DNA of 64,000 nucleotides, from assembly GCA_032768795.1 (NCBI GenBank), contig CP136498.1:186001-250000 (forward strand), in the 5' to 3' direction. Positions 9,929 through 20,131 of the stretch are shown one piece after another. The notes below the pieces were generated by a model. That model saw only the letters and a program-made list of their open reading frames with translations, ran no database searches and was not told the origin of the DNA. A program made the position numbers and the translations under genes. The number at the start of each line of letters is the position of its first letter. The first letter of the stretch is position 1. The DNA comes from Tremella fuciformis. Its lineage: Eukaryota > Basidiomycota > Tremellomycetes > Tremellales > Tremellaceae.

Positions 9929-12900
9929 GCATCAGCCAATATCGCTTCTACAGCTGACTTACAAGACATCCATGAGCGACTTGGCCATTTAAATATATCT
10001 GGTGTGCTCAGAGTGGTTAGAAGTGGGAGAATGGGCAATATCGAAATTTTGGCTTCAGATGCAAAGGCATTCCAGTGCCAGAGCTGCATTTTGGGCAAAA
10101 CCGGCCGACTTCCATCATTACCAAGCGATGTCAGAGCCTTCACGCCACTTGAGATTGTCCACATTGATTTACGGGGCCCTGCCAAAGTGCCATCAATCAA
10201 TGGAGCTCGATATTTCCTCACTTGTTATGACAATCTTACAAGGAAATCGCATCTGTATTTCCTCAGACAGAAATCTGGAGCATTTGAGGCAATTGAGCAA
10301 TATATTGCTTTAGTTGAAAGGCAATTGTCTACAAAGGTCAAAACAATTAGATCCGACAATGGGGGTGAATTCTCCTAAATAATTCATGAGGAATCACGGA
10401 ATTCAGCATATCCAAGTCCCACCAGATGCGCACACTCAAAATGGGCGAATTAAGCGATTACTCCTTACAATTCTCAACGGTGTCAGAACTGTCCTTGTTC
10501 ATTCCGGATTGCCTCAAAATCTTTGGGCTGAAGCGGCAAATTATATAGCCTACACGCAAAATCGCACACCCTGTGGTCCACAGCAGAAAATACCTGAAGA
10601 CAAGCGGCAAAATCGAAAATCCCAGCTTGATCATCTTCAATCATTTGGCTGCAAGGCATTTTTCCGAAATCATACAGAGGAAAATAAGCTTGCACCAAGG
10701 TATCAAGAGGGGACCCTTGTGGGGTATCAAGAAGCCACAAGCAATTACCGGATATATTCAAAACCAACCGGCAGCATCACCATCAGCAGGGATGTCATAT
10801 TTGCCAACACAGAATTTAACAATTCTGAGCAAATTGAAATTCCGGAAGAACTTAAAGGTTCACAGCCTCAAATCCAGTCCAATCAGTCTATTCTTTGCAG
10901 AATGATAGTCTGCATAAGCCGCCACCACCTCCAAATCAAGGAATGCAGGAAGTTGAGCGGTTCTTTCAACAACTGAAATGAGCAAAAAAAGGTTGCCAAT
11001 GTCATTGAAAGAGATCATCATCGCCAAATTGCTGCAGAACGCCGCGCTTCTGCTCCGCCACCGGTACTGCAGCAAGGGGGGCATAATGGCGATAACAATA
11101 CCGACTCTGAAACAAGCTCAGAAAGCTCAGATGAGCTGAATTTGCGAGATGATGAAGAGTTTGAAGGCGCAAATATTGCCTGCGCTCTGCTGGCAACAAA
11201 TATACCTCAAACATATATGCAAGCGCGCAATTCTGGCAAGTGGGAGCACTGGAAAACAAGCATGGACTCAGAGCTTGCCAAAATGGACAAATATTGAGTC
11301 TGGGAGGTTGTGGACCGCTCAAATCAGAGAGTTCTCAAAGGCAAATGGGTCTACACCAGAAAAATCAATGGTGAAACCGGCCAGCCTTCAACATACAAAG
11401 CCAGATTTGTTGCCAAGGGCTATTCCCAGATTGAAGGACTCGATTTCAACGAGCTACTTGCCTCTGTTGCACATAAGGACACCATCAGAGTCTTCCTGAC
11501 ATTAGTCAACCACTTCAACATGGAGTGTGATCAAGTAGACATCATTGCAGCCTTTCTCAATGGCAATTTAGAGGAAGAAATATATATGGAACCACCAGAG
11601 GGCTCCAACATTCCTGCAGGCAAAATATTGCGACTCAGAAAATCGCTTTATGGTCTCAAGCAGTCTCCTAGATGCTTCAACAAAGCTCTAACCAATTGGC
11701 TTTGGTTTCAAGGCCTCAATCTGACCTCTGCAGACCCCTGCCTTTACTACAATTTTGACAATGGCAATTTCCTCATGCTCTCTGTTCATGTGGATGACCA
11801 GTTGATTGCTTGCAACAACAGAAAGTATTTGGACGCTTTCAAAATTACTCTCAACTTGGAATTTGAGTGCAGGGACTCAGGAGCAGTCTCCTACTTCTTG
11901 GGATTCAATATCCATCGAGATCGGACTCACAACAAGCTGTTCATGAGTCAAGAACATTACCTGGAGTCAATCTTGGACCGGTTTGGTATGAGTGACTGCA
12001 ACCCAGCCAGAACTCCTCTGCCTGCCAATCTTCGCCCTGTTCCAGCCTGTCAGGAAACTGACACGAGTCTGATATAAGCGGTGCGGATTCCTTAGGGTAA
12101 GGATCCGTTAACATACCTTTTGGTACAGTGTGAATGCACTGCAGGCTCTCTTATGACCGCTTACATAAGTCTGTTCTGACAGATAACGGATCCTTAACGG
12201 GTTGCGTGTTCAAATACCGGTGTGGGCCGGGCATCAGCTATTTGCACCAACTTGGAAATGCCACGTCATGCGGGCAGGGTCCCAGGGGGACTATCAGGGT
12301 TCAATTGTGCCTGTTATGGACAATTTGAAATTAGTCGATGCAATCGGAGATTGGTCGATACAATTTGTTACAATTAGTGACAAATAGTGAGAAATAGAAC
12401 CCAAATGACGTCAAGTGTTTCGGTGTGGTTGGACTCAATAAGTTCAGGGACTGAACTTGCCCAAGGAGGGTCGAGTGTCAGGAAACTGACACGAGTCTGA
12501 TATAAGCGGTGCGGATTCCTTAGGGTAAGGATCCGTTAACATACCTTTTGGTACAGTGTGAATGCACTGCAGGCTCTCTTATGGCCGCTTACATAAGTCT
12601 GTTCTGACACAGCCACAGATACCGAGTTTGAAGAGGGAAAGCATTACCCATATGCCCAAGCAGTGGGAGCCATTCTTTATGCCTCAACAATTACAAGACC
12701 AGATCTCGCTTTCCCAGCTTCCTTGCTATCCAGATATATCAGCAAGTACAACACAGAGCACTGGAAAGCGGTCAAACATCTTCCTTGATACATCAGAGGC
12801 ACCACAGACCTTTGTTTGACCTTCAACAAAGAGAATTCAAACAGGATTGCTCTGGGCTATGCAGATGCAGACTGGGGAGGCGATCTAGGCACAAGGAGAT

Positions 12901-13322
12901 CGATACAGGCTACATCTTCAAGGTCTATGGTGGAGTTGTGTCCTGGAAAAGTGGGCAACAAAATACTGTGGCGCTTTCTACCACGGAAGCAGAGCTTATG
13001 GCCTCTTCTGAAGCAACCAGGCAAGCCATTTGGCTCAGGCAACTAACTTCTCAGTGATCTTCAGCTTGATTGGAGCAGCCCCTGCCAATTCTAAACGACA
13101 ACAATGGAGCAATTGCCTTGTCAAAGAATCCAGTCAACCATGACAAGTCAAAGCACATTGACATGAAACACAAGTTTGTCAGGGAGAAGGTGGAGGACAA
13201 CACAGTGACCCTATCACATGTTCCATCAGCTGAGAACATGGCGGACCTCCTCACCAAATCGCTCCCAGCAGAGGTATACATCAGGCTGAGGGTTACTTGG
13301 AGTTCAGCAAAGATCAGATTGA
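9929..13322 (+). pseudogene. Degenerate copia pol, interrupted by a TRIM
   Basis: This pol copy runs from the GAG-pre-integrase region to RNase H but is decayed. The integrase frame breaks at ~10,376 by a small deletion and stop after GGEFS. The gag-pol linker carries deletions near 10,900-11,000. A TGA interrupts RT at ~11,296. A TRIM splits late RT at 12,048-12,609. RNase H contains further indels near 12,900 and 13,045. The domain order and motifs (AFLNGN, HVDD, LSTTEAEL) remain readable. Confidence 0.85.
12048..12609 (+). mobile_element. TRIM (miniature LTR retrotransposon), 562 bp
   Basis: Two direct 134-bp terminal repeats (12,048-12,181 and 12,476-12,609) start TGTCAGGAAACTG and end GTTCTGACA. 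They differ at one base seen (ATGACCGC versus ATGGCCGC). The interior is 294 bp and non-coding. The 5-bp duplication CAGCC (12,043-12,047 and 12,610-12,614) matches the uninterrupted pol copies. A purine-rich GGAGGGTCGAG precedes the right repeat and may be its polypurine tract. No primer-binding site was identified. Confidence 0.9.
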
Positions 13323-13329
13323 GTGGGAG

Positions 13330-13486
13330 TGTCAGAATTGTGAGCAATACTGATCTGTGCCACACTGCCACACTGCCACACTGCCACATCGCTTCTACTA
13401 CTCCCCTGAAATGTTTCAGACTTGTAGCATCGCTTTTTCTGCTCTCTGAGCAGTAGATGTCTCTATGCACTTCATATCATCCGACA
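13330..13486 (+). repeat. Copia LTR copy F
   Basis: This ~157-bp 3' LTR follows the polypurine tract and has three units of the internal CACTGCCA repeat. It is followed by a partial second LTR end (about 13,495-13,511, ATGCACTTCATACATCCGA) before minus-strand leader sequence. Confidence 0.8.
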
Positions 13487-15615
13487 AACTTGTCTTATGC
13501 ACTTCATACATCCGATATATCTCAAGAACGGCTCAACCGACTGAGTTGCCAATGAGAAGGGTGATGTAAGCCAATGCGAGGTATATTGTGTGTTGAAGGA
13601 GAAATTTTAATGATGCGAGTGTCAGCTGCAATCACAAAAGTTTGAATGAGACTCTCAAAGAGACTCAGCTGAAAGCGAGAGCAGCTTGAATTCCCAGAGG
13701 CTCAGAGGCTGCCCACCAGGTTTCACTGGATTCTGCGGCCACTGGAACGGTGTACAACCTCCTGGTGGCTGAAATAAGCAGGGGATCAGCCCAAATCCTA
13801 TTTTCTGCAGAGCCAAGTCCGGATTTGCTCGAACCCCCTCGATGTAACCTAGTATAGGGCATAGGGCGGTTTGCCTTCACCTGCCAAGCCCAGCAGGCCG
13901 CAATTTCACCCAGCAATAGGGCTAGAAGCAAAAGAGTGAGGTTTTGTTGAAATCGGAAATCCGATTGCAGAGAAGGTGTGATAACTCAAGAACGAGTAAG
14001 CCAATTGCGTTCTGCCGGGGCTTGAGTATAGCCTGTAGCTGCGCCTATTTTGTGTGGGAACGGCAGGCAGATCGGTGCAGCAATGGGCGAGAAATTGTCC
14101 AAGTTGTAAACGTCCGCTATCTTGGCCTTCTGTGAGTGCTGGACTCTTCAGAGGCCGTAAACCGTGTGTTGGCACTGTAGAGAGAGTGCTGGATCGTTCT
14201 GGTGCTTGTAGATGAAGCAACAGAGATGGTAGATAGGTGTCACGATACCTCTGTAACGCGCTGGGGGCAAAGGGTTGGCTGAAACCGACCGGAAGGCTGA
14301 GGGCCGCGGTACTACCAAGTAGTACTGATAGGGCTAGTCTCTGGCTCGTAAAGCAAGAAGACCACTCAGGAGGGAACTGTGGTTGTTGGGTTAGAACCAA
14401 CTGTGTGACTGATCAATGGAAAGAAAGAATGAGATCCATTGCTGGAGAAAAGAGAACTCCGGAAGAAAGTACAGGGAATATATCTTTTTCACTCATCCAT
14501 GTTTTTCCTGTTCATCCAACTGTTTTCCATCTTGAATCGAACCTACATTGGAATCCTCACGTCGCAATTACTTCTTACAGTAACAGTTGGAGCTTAATCT
14601 CATCGATAGCGAGGAGGTGATTACATCGGTTGATGTCTGACATCATAGGTCGAAGAAGTGATGTTGTCAAGTTGATGACCCGAGGTAATAGGTTGGGCTG
14701 GGATCTGATCATAGTCATGACATCATGCAGCTGTTCTGCCTGAGGTGCCGTCATGACAACCTCTCTGTCTCTGTCCAAGGCCCGTCACTGGGTGACCGAG
14801 ACTCTTTGACTTTGGCAAGGCTGGGCGAGGCTAGGAGAGAAGGGCTTGGGCTCGGGCTCGGAGGACTCGTAGAGTCTCAACAAGTGTCGACGAGGGTAGG
14901 CTAGGCAAGGCAAGGCAAGGCAAGGTGAACCGACAAGTGCTAGACCTTAGCAGCTGTTGGCGGGACGGAGCAAGAGGGAGTAAGTAAGTGAGGGAGTAGT
15001 CCCATGCAATTCAATTGCAAGAGTACTGGAGTTCTACAAGGGCTCTGCGAGCCTTATGTATCCTACAGCGCGTTCCGTTGTCTCTGTGAGTCTGTCTCTG
15101 CGAGCTCGGCAAAGTCTTGACCCATGTATGTCGAGCTCATTGTTCTCTTGTTTCCCTTAGTCGAGTTCGCCACATCCGGCAAACTTGCTGAGTAAGCATT
15201 GAGGAGGCCTATTGTTCTTTGACGGTGGGCATGGCGAGCACGGCGGGCATGGCGAGCATGGCGAGCATCAAAGAGCTCCTTGCTGTCAACAAGAGCTGTG
15301 GTGACGGCGGGACTTAGCTGTGCGAGAGATGTATCCTTTTGTCCGACAAATCCGGTAATTTCATGTGGGTTGATCTTGGCAAGTCCCGGCGAGCTTTGGC
15401 AAGCCCCAACAAGTGCTCAACTCACGTTCCTTTGGCTCGGTCTTACTCGGTTTTGGTGATGCTTTGGTGTCATTCATGACAATAGGTAGCCGGAAGCTGT
15501 TTCAATGGCAAAGGTGATTGTGGGTGAAACGCTGAAGCTACCGGGGATTCGAGGATACCTTGTGGAAGAGCATGTCGAGCTCTATTGGGTCACTTGTCGG
15601 CAGGCAAATCGGATG
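13487..15615 (-). mobile_element. Copia 5' leader (-), split by a solo LTR
   Basis: This matches the leader at 8,738-9,748 on the - strand, but gag is missing. The left end stops just upstream of where the gag ATG would be and joins the LTR at 13,330-13,486. A 1.24-kb insertion at 14,238-15,481 splits it. Confidence 0.7.
14238..15481. mobile_element. Solo LTR-like insertion, ~1.24 kb
   Basis: TGTCACGATACC...CATTCATGACA is flanked by the 5-bp duplication ATAGG (14,233-14,237 and 15,482-15,486). The empty site is seen at about 9,611-9,635, which confirms the boundaries. Ends of TGTCA/TGACA with a 5-bp duplication fit an LTR. There is no coding sequence and no internal direct repeat, so a solo LTR of another, probably larger, family is the simplest reading. 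Simple repeats (GGCAAGGCAAGG; GGCGAGCATGGC) occur inside. Confidence 0.75.
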
Positions 15616-15633
15616 CGATTCAGGCTCATAACC
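15616..15633 (-). other. Primer-binding site (half-tRNA-Met type)
   Basis: Third copy of the conserved primer-binding site, adjoining the LTR at 15634. Confidence 0.65.
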
Positions 15634-15772
15634 TGTCGGATGATATGAAGTGCATAGAGAGAGTTCCCTGCTCACAGAGCAGGAAAAGCGATGCTGCAGA
15701 GTTTCCTTATGTAATAGGAAAGGAGTAAACCGATGTGGCAGTGTGGCGGTGTGGCACAGATCAATTCGGACA
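15634..15772 (-). repeat. Copia LTR copy G (reverse orientation), array edge
   Basis: This shorter, more diverged LTR (139 bp) is missing part of the region that contains AGTATTGCTCACAA in other copies. Its outer end meets sequence at 15,773 that does not match the element. This is therefore the likely right boundary of the array with host DNA. Confidence 0.8.
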
Positions 15773-16425
15773 CGTACTGGCCGCTAGTTGAGGGCATTTC
15801 TGCACGCCACGGTCCTGTGAAAATTGTCGAAGGCGGTATATGCTTTTCGGCCACATCACCGGCATGCCCCTGCACTCGCCAAGCAAGATGCTCAAGCTCT
15901 TGGCCAACATGCACTCCAGACATTTGGGGACCAACGTGAAATAAGCGCCCAGTCCTAGTGACAGCCACCAACCAAGAAAGAGATTAGTGCTATGAGGGCG
16001 CACGATGAGTTCTGCGAAGATCTATAGCATCGCCTCGCGGTTCTCTTGTTGGGTCCATACTACCCCTCTATCAGGAGGCCCCAAGATCCGCTCGCCGAAG
16101 CGTCTCTCCAACACTTCTCCGCACGTCTCGGAAAAACGTGTCAAGGGCCTCATCACTGGCTCTCGAAGGGTTGCGCCCCTGCCCGCGCAACATGCGTGAG
16201 CTGCGGATTCTCGTCGAGCGAGCCCTGAGTGAACGAGCAGCAGTCAGCTATGCGGGCCACAAAGCGAGTGGCGGTGCGTCTTCTTGTGGCTGTCTACGCT
16301 CTTGAATGTGAAGTTGTACGCACTCAGCGTCATGGACGGGCTTCCACTCCGCAATGGTTCGCGCGTTCGTACGTACGCTTAAGGATGCGCAATGGCTGCC
16401 TCAATGGTGGTCATTGCCAGGTGTA
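15773..16425. other. No clear gene
   Basis: Short overlapping frames exist on both strands. None has a recognisable motif or a convincing exon structure. The stretch may be the 3' side of the membrane-protein remnant to the right. Confidence 0.4.
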
Positions 16426-17120
16426 TCACGGAGCCTCCGGCACGCAGCCCCTTGCCCGCTGGAGAACGCCACAGCGCCAGGTCAGACATTTCGTTCGCGC
16501 ACGCAAAGTCACGAAGGCCGCCAAGCTGCACAAGATGTGAACTGAGCTGCGGCAGCGCATCGCGGATGCGAAAGGCAAGATATATCCCTTCGCCACGAGC
16601 ACGCCGGCACTCAGCAACATCAGACTGTCACGCGCCAACGCACCAGTACAACTCAGCACCGAAGCAACACTCATGAGATACACCTTTTTGAGAGCGCTGG
16701 GGATGGCCACCTTCTGAAGTCTGATTTCGCACGCTCATGTTTCCACTGCTGACGGCTTCGTAAAATAGAAGAAACACCGTATCTAGCATAACGCAGTGTG
16801 AACACCGCAAAGATGATGATGTTGATGAGAAACGCCGTCTCTCGTCTGAGCAATGCTGTGATGCGCCCTCCGCTCCCCAACAGGTGAGAGCGTCCCGCCA
16901 GCGACACGAACGAACTGATGAGCACAACGGTCAAAAGTGTCGAGAGATTAGCGCCAATGGCCGACTGGGTAGCCGGATGCCCTGAGTCTAAAACGCCGAT
17001 GCGGGTCAAGGAGATGCCCAACATGGCGAACATGAACGCCGAGAGCACGAGACTAAGCGTCCATCCCTTCAAGATCCGCTTGCTCTCTTGAACCACGGTC
17101 GAGAGCAGTCAATCGTATCC
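16426..17120 (-). pseudogene. Multi-pass membrane protein remnant
   Basis: On the - strand a frame at 17,115-16,671 has three hydrophobic segments (LSLVLSAFMFAMLGISL, LSTLLTVVLISSFVSLA, TAFLINIIIFAVFTL). A second frame at 16,710-16,426 has more (MSVASVLSCTGALARDSLML). Together they suggest a fungal multi-pass membrane protein spread over at least two exons. No ATG precedes the first frame, which has an upstream in-frame stop, and no donor-acceptor pair joins the two cleanly. It may be broken by the retrotransposon array. The family is not recognised. Confidence 0.45.
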
Positions 17121-18054
17121 AAGCATGCCTTCCCAGCTCAAGTTGCGGGCGGCAGGGCCGAGGGGATTGAGCAGCAAATGCCTTCCTGTGCACCGCTACA
17201 CTGAGTACATCGGATTGAACAGGCCAGATAGATGGCGATGCGAAACAACTATGATGCTACTCAGGGCTTGTCTCCCTGCCGCTCTGCCCCCGGCTCACCG
17301 GACCGAACACAATTTGGCAGGTACAACATGCGTGCGAGACAGACGAAATGAAAAGCTCTCTGGTTCCAGGCCTAGCACTGCTCGTGCGTTGATTCGAAAT
17401 TCTAGCCCACTCGACAAATCATCATTTATATGCACTGCGAAGGACTGCCTCGTCGGCAACGCCTCGCTTCAGGTTTCTTGCTGCCAATACCCGTACCTGC
17501 TTGCACGCCTCAGACTCAAGTATGTACATGACGTGTCTGGGGCATGAGTGGCCTCCAGGCAGCACACCTGGGACTATCACCTTTGGCAGCAAGCGAAGAG
17601 GGTCGCTGTGGTTCGTCCAAGTGGGGTTCAATATCGTCCCCGCGCGGCGGAGCAAGAGCTGGAAAAAGGGCGAGACCAAGGTGGCCGGTGAAGGAATAGA
17701 TCCGAACGAGGCGAGCGGTCTCAACTTGCCCTGCTATGGGTTTCCAACTCGATGGCGTCATCGATATTCACGAAGATTTTGACCTTGTAGACCTCTCCAT
17801 CATTGAAGTTGTTCTCAAGCATGTCGCGCGCATTGGGGTTCTCGGGGTCAAACACTCCTGGAAGTTCTGCCCAGATTGTGGTTGGGACTTGGGACCTCGT
17901 ACGCGTTAGGAAGACTACCTAGCCGTATATGCATGACTGCTCGCTCATGATTTTGCGTAGAACACTCTTTACGATTCTAGTTCTCTGCCATGTGGCCTGC
18001 TCGAGGCTTGCTGTACAGCCGTGACGACGCAACCTTTGCCTTCATTGGATCCCC
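17121..18054. other. No clear gene
   Basis: Only short overlapping frames without motifs are seen. Confidence 0.4.
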
Positions 18055-19992
18055 TTATCCCTCGTCCTCATCCACACATCCTACCGGTCGGCTCTCTTCG
18101 CTGTGTCTCCCAGATTGTTCCGCCTGTTGGTATGTCCCGAGGTTGAGCCGATGATAGACTGTCCACGATAACGCGCGGAGATACGACCTGGCGTCCTGGA
18201 TGTCAAGTTTGATGCCTTGATCATGAGTCGCGGACACAGCCGTGTTCGAGTCTGAAGGGGTGATGAAGTGGGCTTGCGGTAGCCAGACACCAAAAACATG
18301 ACCGGAGTCGGCAGGGAGACTGATAGGATCCAGGGTAACGCACTCTGCGGGCGAGTTTATGGCGAGCAGGGTGAAGCGAATCATATCAGACATGTATAGA
18401 AACTCTTCGGAACACCTGTTAAAGAATGTCATCAGTTCCGTCCCCGGATTGGGTTGAAAGACGGGCTCACCAGATCATGCTGTTCAGCAGCCACCAGACG
18501 CTTGGCCTTTTGCCTGTCGGGAAGACTAGCGCTCGGCTAGAGGACAGCGTCAGCACCGTTCAAACGGTCCGCGTCATAAACGTTCTCATACAAGTGGGTA
18601 GATTCGAGATGAGGGGTCGAGGGATTGCAAAGGGAAACAGAGCTGTCGCAAAGAGGAGAACGAAGGGTTCGATCGCGTCCATCGAAGCCCAAGTCGAGTC
18701 CAAATGGAATCGACTCACATGACGAGGCCAAGTTTGTTCAGCTGCGCATATGTTGAGAGCTCTACGGCCGGACCCCCTTTTTGAGCGGGTTCTCCGGAGA
18801 TTGCGGCGCTGGCATGACCAGCATTTCCGATATTGTTGTCCGTTATCGAGGGAGGATTCGCATTCGCCCCTCCTCCGGGTCCCGTTTCCGGTTCAGAGTC
18901 CCGCTTCCGCTTTCTAGTGAGCTCCTCCGGGTGTGCTGTTGTTGCCCCGCCGCGTTCTTCTTGAGAGGCTTCGTCCTCGCTCGTCTCTGTATCCAAAGAC
19001 ATCGTGGTGAACAGATGTCGCTGGGGAGTGACTCCCGCGTCTGAGTCTCCACCAGCCCCGCCCACACCGTTGATCGCCAGCTGGAGTCTTCTTTTAAGAA
19101 CGCCCTCAATGTCCTCAATGGGTCGTGCACCGCCTCCTCCCCACACTTCCGCCGCGAGATGCACCCAGCCCATCTCTTCCCCCCACCAGCGTCTTTCCCC
19201 GCTGACCTGATCGCTGCTTCCGTAATGCAGTGTCCGGGCTGTGTAGTTGCTGCGCTCTGCGACTTGCCATCTCGTGAAGGATTTGGTGGTCTCGAGCGAA
19301 CTTTTCTCAAAATCTTCCTCGTCTTCGTCTTGATTTTGGTCCGGGCGTATATCTGCCGCTGCCGCGACCGCACCGGGAATGATAGTCAATGCCGAAGATG
19401 TTGTCTGGGCGTCTGCGTCGTGATCATTGTGCGGGGTGGTGTCAAGTCCGGGGTACCCTCGATAAGGTATCCTTAAGAGTAGTCAGTAATGCACACTTCT
19501 TCTGACTAATCCCCCCTCCCTCTGTTGTCGGATTGCGCGAGCTAAAACGGTAAAAGCACTCACCACACACCGATATCCTCCTTTATTCCTTTGCCCACTT
19601 TCCGTTTCTGCCGCGTCTTGTATTCAAGGTAACCTCGGACGAGGTAAAAAAGCCGCAACCTGTGTTCGCCTTCTGGGCAGTCATTGTTGTAAGGGATGAG
19701 GGCGGAGCTAAATGTGATTAGCTCGGACGACCGCATATTGTCTCTCTTTCTGTGTATTTCTTACAAACAGTCACATACACATACCACATGATCTCAATCT
19801 CAACCTCTTCTCCTTCCGCCAGTCACCGAGGTCATGTCGTTGAAGAGGGTGATGAGGAAAGAGATTTGATGGGAAGACTCTGACTCACCCGCAGATTCGC
19901 CGCGGGATAGGTCCCTTCAAGGAATCCGCATTGAACTTGGCTTTCAGTGCATTTGCTTCTTCCGGAGTGACCTTGCTTCTCGTGATGTTCAT
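18055..19992 (-). CDS. Orphan five-exon gene, 463 residues
   Basis: Exons on the - strand are 19992-19889, 19707-19564, 19471-18719, 18513-18471 and 18402-18055. The four donors begin GTGAG and every phase agrees. The acceptor of exon 5 (GAAGAG) is the weakest choice. The N-terminus begins MNITRSKVTPEEANALKAKF, followed by a basic stretch (YKTRQKRKVGK). An acidic stretch (DQNQDEDEEDFEK) and a basic nuclear-localisation-like KRKRDSEPE flank a low-complexity Gly-rich centre. No signal peptide, membrane segment or known domain is seen. The acidic and basic patches suggest a nuclear protein, which is inference. It lies 140 bp downstream of the 20.1-22.9 kb gene on the same strand. Confidence 0.65.
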
Positions 19993-20131
19993 TGCTGTAA
20001 TCTTCGCAGCGTTGTGCGTCAACGAGGAATCGAAGTGCAAAGAGAGTTCGAACGAAAGTTTGGAACAAGGTAGGCATGCATGGAAAATGCTAGAATTACT
20101 GTCAAGGCACGCCTAAAGATTCCGGAATAAG

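Larger units (their letters stand above)
1..15772. mobile_element. Array of rearranged Ty1/copia retrotransposon copies
   Basis: Seven copies of one ~153-bp LTR sit at 955, 4506, 5581, 8288, 9767, 13330 and 15634. Four read on + (4506, 5581, 8288, 13330) and three on - (955, 9767, 15634). Pol segments between them are all on +, while leader and gag segments are all on -. At the six inner copies the outer LTR end is fused directly to an internal position of the element: nucleocapsid, late RT, integrase, gag, pre-integrase and leader. This is not simple nesting, where a full element would be flanked by direct LTRs and target duplications. The right edge appears to be 15,772; the left edge lies outside the window. 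Confidence 0.85.

Noticed and set aside
12182..12240. A tRNA-like stretch (CTTAACGGGTTGCGTGTTCAAATACC) after the left TRIM repeat
   Set aside because: The T-loop-like part does not fold with an acceptor stem and no A box is placed correctly. It is probably chance or a decayed insertion.
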